Below are positions 1 through 9,637 of a stretch of 64,000 nucleotides of DNA, piece after piece. The notes under the pieces are model-generated. The model searched no databases. It saw nothing but the letters and a program-made list of their open reading frames with translations, and was not told the DNA's origin. Each line of letters begins with the position of its first letter. The first letter of the stretch is position 1. A program made the translations under genes and the position numbers. Source of the DNA: Cryptomeria japonica (Eukaryota; Streptophyta; Pinopsida; Cupressales; Cupressaceae); contig NC_081409.1 in NCBI RefSeq assembly GCF_030272615.1, positions 473,798,573 to 473,862,572 on the forward strand, written 5' to 3'.

Positions 1-471
1 TTATATTCTATGATACACTGGGTGTATCATCCACCCTCTGCGGAGTGCAAGGTGAGTTCACCCTGTGTGGTGTGCAAGGTGACAAGTTGTTCTTCTTAGT
101 GAAGAAGCTTATGTATCCTCAGCGGTTGTGCATGATTTATGTTGTATGGTTATATATATCTTTGAGTATTAATTATTGCAGGTGTGCATATGGAAAGGTC
201 TCTGTCATCCTCTGCGAATGTGCATGATGAAAGATCATGGTGTTACATGCAGTGTAAAGTTATGAAGCATTGGTTTCATCCTCTATAGGCATTGCAAGAG
301 AAGATCATGCAAAGGTTCATTGTAGTATAATTGCGTGATCAAATCACGAATTGTATATTGATTGTACTATCAGGGCTGGGCCCTAATCTTAAACATTGTA
401 ATTATTCATGCCATGGGATTGTCCATGTGAATATGGTTATGTATTTATTTTCCTCCCTAGTTAAGAGGGAA
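1..471 (+). mobile_element. 3' untranslated tail of a Copia-like element
   Basis: This stretch has no credible reading frame. It runs directly into a purine run at about 462-470 (AAGAGGGA) followed by an LTR-like start at 472, which is the layout of the 3' end of a plus-strand LTR retrotransposon. The body of the element would lie upstream, outside the window. The Copia assignment rests on the LTR that follows and is an inference. Confidence 0.45.
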
Positions 472-526
472 TGTTAGTTTATTGTACTTAGTGAGGAAAA
501 TAAATAAGGATTCGAATCCTTATAGG

Positions 527-712
527 ACTGGGCCCTCCTTCTTGATGTAACGTGGAGACTCAGCTGGGCCCTTCTTCTTGATGTAACGTGGAGACTTAGC
601 TGGGTCCTATTCCCATGTAACGTGTAGATTAAGCAATTGATGTCTATAGGGCTGGGCCCAAATGTAACGTGTGGACAAGCAATAGGGCTGGGTCCAAAAG
701 GTAACGTGGCAC
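527..712 (+). repeat. Degenerate tandem GGGCCC/TGTAACGTGG repeat inside the LTR
   Basis: A module of the form GCTGGGCCC followed by TGTAACGTGGAGA recurs about five times. The first two copies (about 527-600) are nearly identical with a period of about 47 bp; later copies are degraded. It lies upstream of the TATA box, where retrotransposon enhancers often sit. That role is inference. Confidence 0.6.
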
Positions 713-811
713 AAATTGCAAGTTATGTAGGCCCCAAATTGGGTGCCAAAATGCAAAGTAAAATATGTAAAATAAAGAGAATTGGTTAAGGCCGATTTAG
801 AAGACTTGAAC

Positions 812-839
812 ATGAATCTTGTATATAAACAAGATTCAT
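812..839 (+). promoter_or_regulatory. TATA box inside a perfect inverted repeat
   Basis: ATGAATCTTGT at 812-822 and its exact reverse complement ACAAGATTCAT at 829-839 flank the 6-base loop ATATAA. The TATA motif therefore sits in the loop and upper stem of an 11-bp hairpin. Its place within the LTR fits a core promoter, with transcription expected to begin about 30 bases downstream. Confidence 0.55.
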
Positions 840-1411
840 TCTACACAATAGACATTCATTTTTTTTTTCATTGCTAGCCTTATGTAATCAGCCTTCAAAG
901 AGCAGCGAACTATCTCCTTGTGTCAGCGATTCATTCCTAGGAACAACGAATTGTCTTAGTGGCAGCGAATCATATCCACAGTCAGCAAATTCACTCCTAT
1001 GCTTTGTGAATGATCTGCCTGACAGCAAACAACAAATCTCGATAGTGCAGATAAGTCTATCAAGCTATTCCTTGTGCCCTAGTTTGGAATCTTCATTCTG
1101 TTGTTCTTATTTATATGTTGCTTCAAGTGCAGTAAGCAAAGTTGTTTGCTCATATTGTCGAATATAAACTTGGATCTTGTTGTTGGGTTTTTCATCTCCA
1201 AGAGGGAGGTTTTCCCAAGGTAAACTTGTGTTGTGTGCCCTTTCTATTTGTGTGCTTTGATTCTTGTGACTGCATTATTATTTCCTGCTCATTATTGTTA
1301 ATCTGATCACGAAAATTAACAACATACAAAAAAAAATCTGTCAATTGTTAAAAAAAAACATTATAATCATTATATGCCATTGGCTTTAGAGACATAGCCA
1401 CTGGTTATTAT

Positions 1412-1692
1412 TGAAAAATAAATTGAATGAATGATTCAATAATCGGATAATCTATTCAACAATATACAAGCATATATAAAGAGATTACAAGGACGACGTT
1501 CTAAATTAAGAATAAGTTGTTTAAAGTGAACTACTAAAAAGCTAAACACTAAATAAAGCTTAAAAGCTAATTAACTAAAAAGAAAAAGCTAAATGCTAAA
1601 TAAAGCTTAAAAGCTAATTAACTAAAAAGCTAAATGACCATCAAACAAGGAACTAAATATAGGTGACTAAAATATAATTAAATATTCTAATA
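1412..1692 (-). repeat. 3' LTR of the small non-coding element
   Basis: It is a direct copy of 2920-3206, starting TGAAAAATAAATTG on the plus strand. It carries a short internal duplication of an AGCTAAATGCTAAATAAAGC-type block. It lacks a 6-base AAAAAG present in the other LTR. Confidence 0.85.
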
Positions 1693-1702
1693 CCCTCCCT
1701 TA
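1693..1702 (-). promoter_or_regulatory. Polypurine tract
   Basis: TAAGGGAGGG on the minus strand lies directly inside the 3' LTR. The same tract is found beside LTR 5991-6211, tying the elements into one family. Confidence 0.7.
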
Positions 1703-2907
1703 ATGGTCATTCTATCTACTAACTACCCTACAGAAGACATTGCAGGTCTTTTGATCACAAATGAAAAGAACACTCTGTTGCAGTGGAGACCTTCACTGGA
1801 TCTGAAAAGTGTTAATGACTAAGAATACCAGAATCCATCCAACTTGACGTTGGGTAACCAAACTGAAACCCAAAACCATGATTTGAGGAAAATCGGCAAA
1901 CCCTTTTGCAGAAGAGAATCAACTCCAAAACTGACTGCAAGATACCACGGTTGCAGATGTTCGCCCTGGCAGGTGCGACCCAAACTAACGGCAACAAAGC
2001 ACGATTTTGAGGAAAAAAAATTGTCAAACCCTGAAATAGGAACCCTCAAAAAGAGAATTTACGATTTTGAGGAGAAAATCGAAAAACCAATAAATCTGAG
2101 GTTACAAATCATCGTTTTTGTGGAAAAAAAGGGTAAAACCCAGATAACTAAAATCTTACGCGAATATCGCGGATTACAGATGAGATAATTTTTAAGGAAA
2201 AATTATAAACCCAGCGAACAATTTTTGATGAAAAAATCGTGAAAACCCTCCCATGATTTTTTGTGGGAAAAATCAAAAAATCGATAGACAATTTTTCAGG
2301 AAAAAATCATGAAAACCTTGGGACTTGTAAGACGAGGTCTGGCCTAAATCAATCTGATAAAGGTAACGATATTCAGATATCGTGAACATGCACTGTTTCC
2401 AGGTGTTGTGGCAGTTGTTGAACTTTTGACTGTGTTCCAACATGATGTTGGTCAAAGATGCCATCACAAAAAATGGAGGTTGAACGAGGTCAACCTAGTG
2501 AAAGCATGAGACAGAAGAATTTGATTCAAAAATCAGAATAGAAGTGTAGCTGCACAAAAAATCTGAAACCCTGGAGGAGAGTTCTGGCACAAATTTCGAG
2601 GTTTGGAAGAAACCCAGAAATTAAATTTTTTTGCAAACTTAAAACCTGAATTTTTTTCTGAAAATAATTAGGAAAAAATAATAATTTGCAGAAAATAAAA
2701 AAAATACCTCTGATTTTTTTTTTGTAAAAAATCCAGAAAAATATTGACGAGTTTTTTTCCAAAAAAAAAAACCGCAAAAAAATAGGGGCAAAAACCCTAG
2801 GTCAGATGTACAACATAAACGGCGCCCAGAAGACACCAAAATTCCAGAAAGAAGGCCATGAATTTTTATTAAAAAATTCGCCAAACTTTAAAGAATCCCA
2901 TTGACTT

Positions 2908-2919
2908 GCTCTGATACCA
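2908..2919 (-). promoter_or_regulatory. Primer-binding site (initiator-Met tRNA)
   Basis: The minus strand reads TGGTATCAGAGC with no spacer to the LTR. This is the classic plant Copia/TRIM primer site. Confidence 0.85.
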
Positions 2920-3206
2920 TGAAAAATAAATTGAATGAATGATTCAATAATCGGATAATCTATTCAACAATATACAAGCGTATATAAAGAGATTACAAGG
3001 ACGACGTTCTAGATTAAGAACAAGTCGTTTAAAGTGAACTACTAAAAAGCTAAACGCTAAATAAAGCTTAAAAGCTAATTAACTAAAAAGAAAAAGCTAA
3101 ATGCTAAATAAAGCTTAAACGCTAATTAACTAAAAAGAAAAAGCTAAATGACCATTAAACAAGGAACTAAATATAGGTGACTAAAATATAATTAAATATT
3201 CTAATA
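2920..3206 (-). repeat. 5' LTR of the small non-coding element
   Basis: This is the partner of the LTR at 1412-1692. It is followed by the target duplication ATTAT at 3207-3211. Confidence 0.85.
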
Positions 3207-3211
3207 ATTAT

Positions 3212-5699
3212 TACTCCATTAATATCCAAGTTTTACATAGTTATTGTTTTTGGATTTGTTGAGTGTGGCCTTGGGGCCACTCCCATTATATTAATATCAG
3301 ATACGAATTGTATATTTTGCATCTACCCTCGAATAGGGGTGCTAGCCATAGTCACAGAAAATGCCAAAAAATGCATATAAGTGCATTTAGAATATACCCA
3401 ATACGAAAACCACATCATTCTAACCCGCCATGCCTGGTTAATCAGGAAAACCTGTCAAAGCTGGCTCAACATGGGTCAAACAGTCAATAAAATGCATGTA
3501 AATGCAAAAAAATGAGTTTTGTTGCATGCAATTCAAAAAGTGAAATATACCAGCTTGTAAAACGAGAATTTTTAAACTATATTCTTCACAAATTAGAACC
3601 AAAAGTGGATCATGCTGATTCGGGTTTTGTTTCCTCAGATCAACCAATTACTCAGTAAACAATAATTTTGCAGAATGTATTCAGCTCATAAACTGTACCA
3701 GTTCAAGATCTATTCAATGTTCATGTACAAGACAAACTGTATGCATAATTTACTCAGACTGTTCGACTCAATACATATCAAATAACATTAATTTCTATGG
3801 GCCTGAATACTGTCCCAGAGGCCCTCGAAAGTATAGACAGAAATTTGTTTATCAACAGCATTCAGAAATATAACATATTCCAAATTAGATGGCAATCAGA
3901 CTTACCAGTATTAAACTCATTGCAAAACAACTCTCAAATCGCATTCAAAACTCATAGGAACCTGTTGGAATGCTGGAACAAGCTTGAGTGGAATGATGAT
4001 TTTGATATAGCTTGACCTTGCGCCAGTGGAGACTTTGTTGCCAATAGGCTTGCTGCCGTCTGGGACGCACAGCAGGTCTATGCTGATTTCTATTGCCTCT
4101 CCTGTTTCTACCTCGGTGAACTGCCTTTGTAGGAAGACGTGGATCAGGTCGCACCTGAACAAAGGCAACTTATCAAATGACTGTAGGTTGACAGGGGTTT
4201 CGTCCTGCCAGATAAGAGGCTCAGGTTTGCGTTCAAGCTCTCAACTGCATTCATTTAATGCATGTTTAGTATGTAAATCTTCGATGCCCTCCCTACAATA
4301 GCTTGCACAGACATATACAAGACTCTTCCAAGGTCGGCCCAAGCAAAACCATCACAAGGTCGGCTGAAGGACAATCCACTACAATTTGAACAATGTCAGC
4401 CCAAGCAAATTATTAAATAATTCTATTTATTCATAATTCCAATTATTAAAAACACACTAGCAAATAAAAGGGAGCTGACTCATTCTAGCTGGGGTCATTA
4501 CAAAAAGTGCAGGTTTTTTCAGTCAGTCCATGGGTTTTTGTCTATAAAGGCCACTTGTTTTTAGGACATTGTAGGAGGTTGTTGAATTTGTTTTATGTTA
4601 TTTTCTTAATATAAAGTCAGGCATACTTGTAATATGAGATTCAGCCTATGAAAATCGTGTAAAGTATCAATTCCTGTTTGGGGCCTCATCCCTCAAAGGC
4701 CTGTGAGAGTTCATGTCTCATTGAGCATGCCTAGTGGCTGTCATATCCCTCATTGCAGTGGGCTGCTAAATCTGCAAGTGTAGTTATTGGTAGGATTGTT
4801 TTAGTGGTAACTTCTGGTTCACAAAATGCCTGGCTGCTCAAATGGGATATACAGAGACACTGGATTGCCTTCTTCAAAGCATGATTTTATGACAATGATG
4901 TCAACATTCTTATAACTCAATCTGTATACCGTGATGCCTCCTCCTCCATGGCTTGAGATGAACATTACTAATTAAAAAATCAGCATTTGATTACTGTCAA
5001 TGGATAGTAAGGAGTCAATTGAGCCAAATACTTTGTCAATGTACAATATAGTTCTATACAGTTTGTATACAAAATATCATTTTATTGGTTTGTTGGGAGT
5101 CACAGGTTTGAATCTCAGTTTAGTTTTGAGTGGCCAAATTCAAGGCAAATAGGCCTTAATTGGAGTGTTTGAACTTTGGATGTTGTTTCTCTTTGTACCC
5201 ACTATTTTTTTCTTTTTTGGAACAATTTATTTATCTATTTGGTTAGGGTTTTATCTATTTGGGTAAGATATTTTCATGTTGTAGGTTGACTCTGCTGCCC
5301 TAAGGAAGGCATTGGTCATAGGGTTTGTACCTAGTTTTCAGAATCAAAATATTATCAAATATCATTTCCTTTCTGTTTGTAGGAGTAGGTGTAGAATTAG
5401 TTTTTGTTCTCAGTATTTTGCAGGGTAAGTGGGATTATGCAGTAGTTAAGTCAAATACAAAACACCCATCATTATACACCCGAGAACCATCCACTTTAAA
5501 TAGGTCTGCTGTTTGTCACGAGTTTATCATTTTAAGACGTGCAATAGGATTACCCTCTTGAGTTTTGTGGAGCTCAAAGAGTAGAAGGCTTGTATACCCT
5601 TGTTCGTTATGTTTTCTTGTCTTCAGTTTGTTGATAGTGTTGATTACATTTTCTAGGTTACCAATCCCATAGTCTGGTATTGTGGATCTCCTTAGGATT
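3212..5699. other. Non-coding stretch, no gene seen
   Basis: Only short frames broken by stops occur here. A GGGGTCATTACA end at about 4490-4501 resembles the 3' terminus of gypsy LTRs such as the one at 61549-62429, but no matching start was found. The rest looks like decayed repeat or intergenic DNA. Confidence 0.4.
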
Positions 5700-5990
5700 G
5701 AAGGGAGCAAGAAAAATCGCTATCACGACCAATAGCCTCTAGTTGATCGCTAATGTCTTTGATTTTCATTAAATGATCCTACAAAGACATCTTGTCATCC
5801 ATCATAATCAAGAGCAACATATTTGTAAGGAAGAAAGCTTTGCCTTTATCTGATGTCTCGTGTAGATCCTTCAAGTGAGTCTAAATTTGTGCAGCAATCT
5901 TGCCAGATGACACTTTTGGAAGCATCTCATCGGTGATTGATAAATTGAGCACATAATTGCTTCACGGTTACGCTCATCAAACTTGTCTTG
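5700..5990 (-). pseudogene. Copia gag (UBN2-type) remnant
   Basis: The minus strand, read in two frames, gives a recognisable Copia gag piece. Landmarks are ITDEMLPKVSSGKIAAQI, then THLKDLHETSDKGKAFFLTN, then LLLIMMDDKMSL, then DHLMKIKDISDQLEAIGR. At least two in-frame stops and a frameshift near 5940 interrupt it. Gag packages the element RNA. The LTR beginning at 5991 cuts the frame just after an FDERNREAI-type sequence, so a later element inserted into this gag. No gag continuation is seen beyond the array at 8820. Confidence 0.75.
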
Positions 5991-6211
5991 TGAAATGATA
6001 ATTCGATGTTGTGATTAATTAAGGAGAGAAATACTCCTATAGAAAATTACAGATGATTTTTCCATAATAGAAACGATTGAGAATAGAAACACAAAAGAAA
6101 AAAGGAAACTTCCTAAACCTAACTTAAGACAAAAGATGTAAAAAGAAATTTCTAAATCTAACTAAATGAGTAAGATGGCCACTATAAAAATAGTACAATA
6201 TTATATTAATA
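5991..6211 (-). repeat. LTR 1 of the tandem array
   Basis: It begins TGAAATGATAATTC on the plus strand and ends TTAATA, followed by the polypurine complement CCCTCCCTTAATGG. It aligns with 7186-7412. Confidence 0.75.
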
Positions 6212-7185
6212 CCCTCCCTTAATGGTCATCCAATTAATTACCCTGCAGAAGACTTGACATATTCTGTAGGTCTTTTGGCCAGGAATGCATAAAAGGCTCT
6301 CCCCTTTTCTTTAGAATGCTTTGTGACATGAGCCTGCTATTGAGACCCTCCCTTGTTCTGCAGAACTTTTGGATATGATCAACTTTACCACAATCCTTCC
6401 AACATGATGTTGGGTAACAAAGTTATTCCTCCCGCTATTCAGAGATACGAAAACGAGGTCAGCTACTCGAAAACTTCACAGGTTTGAAAGAACATGATTT
6501 TGTCAAAAATCATCAAAAGAAGCAACACCCATGATTTTGTAAAAAACTGTCAAAAACTTTTGTAGAAGAACAACGTTCGCCCTAGAAAGCCTAGGTGCCA
6601 AAAACAAGCTACAAGAAATCACAATTTTGTGGAAAAAATCATCAAACCCTTGATGTGATGCTGAAATCACACATGATTTTGTAAAAAATGGTAAAACCCT
6701 ATGACCACAATTTTTAGGAAAAAATCGTGCAAAACTCTTCCTAATTTTTATGGAAAAAATCATGCAAAACCCTTCCATGATTTTTTGTGGGAAAAAAATC
6801 TAAAAACCCAAAAAACAACACCCTTCATGACTTTTTGTGGAGAAAATCTATAAACCTCTAGCAAAGAAAGAACCCATGATTTTTGTGTGAAAAAACCATA
6901 CAAAAAAAAAAAGAGAAACCACAATTTTTGAAGAGAAAATTGTGCAAAACCCTCCATACTTTTTTGTGGAGAAAAATAAAAAAACCCATGCATGATTTTT
7001 GAGGAGAAAATCATACAAAACCTCGTTCAAAAACTTTACTCGCAGCTATCATGAGTAGTAAATAGAAATTAAAACTGCTCGATTTTTGTGGAAAAAATCA
7101 AGCAAAACCCTTCCCTGATTTTTTGTGGAAAAAATAAGAAAACCCACGAATGTTTTTCCAAAAAAGAATCCAAGCTCTAATACCA

Positions 7186-7412
7186 TGAATTGATAATTCA
7201 ATGTTGTAATTAATTAAGGAGAGGAATACTCCTTATATAGAAAATTACAAGACGATATTTCCATAATGGAAACGATCGAGAATAGAAACATGAAAGACAA
7301 AAAGGACACTTCCTAAAAGTAACTAAAGATGAAAGACGTAATAGGAATTTTCTAAATACTAGCTAAATGACTAAGATGACCATTATAGAAACACTACAAA
7401 ACTACTTTAATA
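7186..7412 (-). repeat. LTR 2 (shared) of the tandem array
   Basis: It begins TGAATTGATAATTC, follows a degenerate primer site at 7174-7185, and ends TTTAATA. It serves as 5' LTR of one unit and 3' LTR of the next. Confidence 0.75.
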
Positions 7413-8605
7413 TCCCGGTCTTTGTTTGCTACTGTGGGACGACCAGAATTACCCAAAACAATCTAGTGTAGGCACCAGTACTCAAATATAGTGAGCATCC
7501 TTTGCTTTCAGGTTTTGTAGTTCTTGCCGTTGAACCTTTGAGTGCCTTCCAACATGATGTTAGGTAATGAAGCCATCCCTACTATTATCTAGAGAATGAA
7601 AATTGAGATCAACCTCTCAAAAAACCTTGATTTTGTCCAAAATCGTCAAAAAATGTTGGTATAAGGCAGCACCATGATTTTGTGGAAAAATCATCAAACC
7701 CTCGATGCGATGTTGAAATCACACATGTAGTGAAAAAATCGGCAAAAACCTTTGTTTTGTGGAAAAATGGTAATAGCAAAAGAAGACCACAATTTCTAGG
7801 AAAAAATCATGAAAAAACCACCACGATTTTTGGGAAATAATCATGCAAAAATCTTCCACAATTTTTTTTGGAAAAAAATGGAAAACCTACAAATACTGTA
7901 GCACTCAAAATCCAAAAAAAACTCGTGCAGGAAACCCTTTTAAAAATCGTGCAAAAAAAAGAAGGTAGAGAAAAACCATTGCACGTAGAGAATTGTGATT
8001 TTTGGAAGAACGTCTATAAGACATGACCCCTGCAAACCCTACATGTGGAAAAAGGACCCACGATTTGTAGTGAAAAACATGTGAAAAAGAAACGTGTGAT
8101 TTGCAGGTTCTGACGCGTTTTGAATAGGAGAAAAAAACCGTTGTAGCTTTCATAGGCGTAAAAGAAAAAAGTCAGATGCTGCGAAAGACACCAAGCGCGG
8201 GTAAAAAATCCTCAGTACACAATGGGATTTTGTAGAGATAGGAAGTCGTGATCTTTAGCAAAAAAAGGCCACAAATTTTAGTGAATGTAGCTCGTGATTT
8301 TCCTCTGCAAAAATTCGCAATTTTTATTTTAGAAATCTGCGAAAAAAATCCAGTTCGTGATCACAAAAAGACCTTTGTGATTTCAAAGAAACCCTTTGAA
8401 TTAGTCACGACTCTAAGAAATAATGGTGAACAAAGCTACAATTCTCAAAAAAATTCTCAAATTTTCAGAAAAAACAAAATAAAAAACCTCGAAACCTTTG
8501 GTTTAAGAAAACCACAATTTTCCATAAAAAATCCTTTCAAAAAAGTTTGGGAAATAAATTCCAGGTTATGAAAGTGCCAAATAGTTACTTCCGCTCTAAT
8601 ACCAT

Positions 8606-8819
8606 GAAATGATAATTGATTGAAGTAATTACAAATGAGATGAAAGCTCGTTAAATAAGCAATAATAGAGAATCTTTCCATAACAAAAATAATCGAGAAC
8701 TAAAGACATAAATGGAAGTTACTAAAATGAACTAACATACACAATAGAAAGTTACTAAGTAAACTACTTAAATGACTTAAATGACCATTATAAGCTAAAT
8801 ATTACAATATTACTTTAAT
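8606..8819 (-). repeat. LTR 3 of the tandem array
   Basis: It begins TGAAATGATAATTG after a primer site at 8594-8605. It is more diverged than LTRs 1 and 2. Its end merges with the LINE remnant around 8815-8820, so the boundary is uncertain by a few bases. Confidence 0.65.
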
Positions 8820-9095
8820 CGGATGAGACAATTTTCTTTATAATATTTCAGCAAGTGGCCTAATCCTTCAGCCATTAAGATAAACAGATACGGATATAAA
8901 GGATCTCCTTGCTTGAGTCCATGAGAAGCTGACAAAAGAGTTGAAGAGATGCCTTCTATCAAATCAGAAAATGAAGTTGAACTCACATAGTTCATATCCC
9001 ACTCAATCCATTTAGAGCTTAAACCAAAAGCCAATAGAATGTCTCTAAGCAACAAACACATGAACTCTATCATATGCCTTAGACATAGTTGACTC
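8816..9095 (-). pseudogene. LINE (L1-type) reverse transcriptase fragment
   Basis: The minus strand encodes the middle of a non-LTR reverse transcriptase. An MSKAYDRV piece is followed, after a frameshift near 9070, by LLAFGLSSKWIEWDMNYVSS and then the hallmark GLKQGDPLYPYLFILMAEGL. These are the LINE RT blocks before the catalytic FADD box, which is missing because the sequence ends at the LTR array. Plant L1 elements encode endonuclease plus RT for target-primed retrotransposition. Only about 90 residues survive. Confidence 0.85.
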
Positions 9096-9637
9096 TCGTT
9101 GAGTTTTTATGCTAGCGAGTTACTCGCTAGAAAACTTGTGAGCTTGATTGACCAATTTTTTGATGAGTACTTATTGTTTTTTTGGCAAGTACTTGCTAGA
9201 AACTTGGCAAGTTTGAGTTGAAAACATGGTAGACGTGCAGGATGCAGCAAAAATGCTTTGAAAACACTCAAAAAACACTTAAAAAATGTGTTTTTTCCCC
9301 TATAAATCTAGCCACCTCCTCACACTTTGCACACAATGTCATGAGTTCATTTGGAGGGGCCTAGCTAGTCTCATAGCGGCATTTTATAACACCCAATGTC
9401 AGTTTTGTTTAATTAAATATTGCCTTAAATAAATTAATAATTTTATGGAAAATTTATTATAAATGAAATTATAATTGAAATTTCCTATATCCTTTTATTT
9501 AGTGCTTTTTGTTATCGACTTGAGGTCGTCTCCTCTTTACTACGACACACAACCTTTATAAGGCATGCTTGGTGCGGGGAGCAACATGCTTGGATAATTT
9601 GGATATCGCCTTTGTGCACGACAGGTTGTGGAGACGA
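9096..9637. other. Non-coding stretch with a perfect palindrome and a TATA-like motif
   Basis: No gene is seen. CTAGCGAGT-T-ACTCGCTAG at 9112-9130 is a perfect 19-base palindrome, and partial copies (GGCAAGTACTTGCTAG) follow to about 9215. CCTATAAATC at about 9299-9308 looks like a TATA box. This could be the 5' terminal region of the hAT element downstream, but I could not pair it with a 3' terminus. Confidence 0.35.

Larger units (their letters stand above)
472..1321 (+). repeat. LTR of a Copia-like retrotransposon (probable 3' LTR)
   Basis: The unit begins TGTTAGTT and ends AATTAACA, which are near-perfect inverted termini. A polypurine run immediately precedes it. It contains a TATA box at about 822-829. 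Near 1187-1225 it has a GGGTTTTTC...GGAGGTTTTCCC...GGTAAA block that resembles blocks in the other Copia-type LTRs of this window. The 850-bp length is ordinary. No second copy lies in the window, so it could be either a 3' LTR or part of a truncated element. The 3' boundary is accurate to a few bases. Confidence 0.6.
1412..3206 (-). mobile_element. Small non-coding LTR retrotransposon (TRIM/LARD-like), complete
   Basis: The element has direct LTRs at 1412-1692 and 2920-3206. A 12-base primer-binding site complementary to initiator-Met tRNA (TGGTATCAGAGC on the minus strand) abuts the right LTR, and a polypurine tract abuts the left LTR, so it reads on the minus strand. A 5-bp target duplication, ATTAT, lies at 1407-1411 and 3207-3211. 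The internal 1.23 kb has no gag or pol. It is filled with repeats of a motif like ATGATTTTTGTGGAAAAAAT, and the open frames seen there come from that repetition. The LTRs end TGAAAA...CTAATA on the plus strand, so on the element strand they start TATTAG rather than the usual TG. The two LTRs differ by roughly 8 substitutions and a 6-base indel by eye, suggesting fairly recent insertion. Confidence 0.85.
5991..8819 (-). mobile_element. Tandem array of two small LTR elements sharing a middle LTR
   Basis: Three related LTRs (5991-6211, 7186-7412, 8606-8819) alternate with two internal regions. LTR 2 and LTR 3 are each preceded on the plus strand by a degenerate initiator-Met primer site (GCTCTAATACCA). 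Both internal regions contain a CCAACATGATGTTRGGTAA block and many copies of the ATGATTTT...GTGGAAAAAATC motif seen in the element at 1412-3206, so all belong to one superfamily. There is no coding capacity beyond repeat-generated Phe-rich frames. Left flank TCTTG and right flank CGGAT do not match, so no target duplication is seen. The left side is Copia gag and the right side is LINE sequence. Confidence 0.75.

Noticed and set aside
1844-2188. 114-codon plus-strand frame as a gene
   Set aside because: It lies inside the non-coding LTR element and its peptide is a by-product of the repeated GATTTTGAGGAAAA-type motif. Overlapping frames are open on the opposite strand for the same reason.
5098-5116. 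Second SINE promoter box (GGTTTGAATC)
   Set aside because: It resembles box B alone; no box A at the right distance and no flanking duplication were seen.
6503-7014. Phe-rich minus-strand frames as a gene
   Set aside because: They arise from tandem copies of the ATGATTTTTTGTGGAAAA motif inside the tandem element and show no conserved domain.
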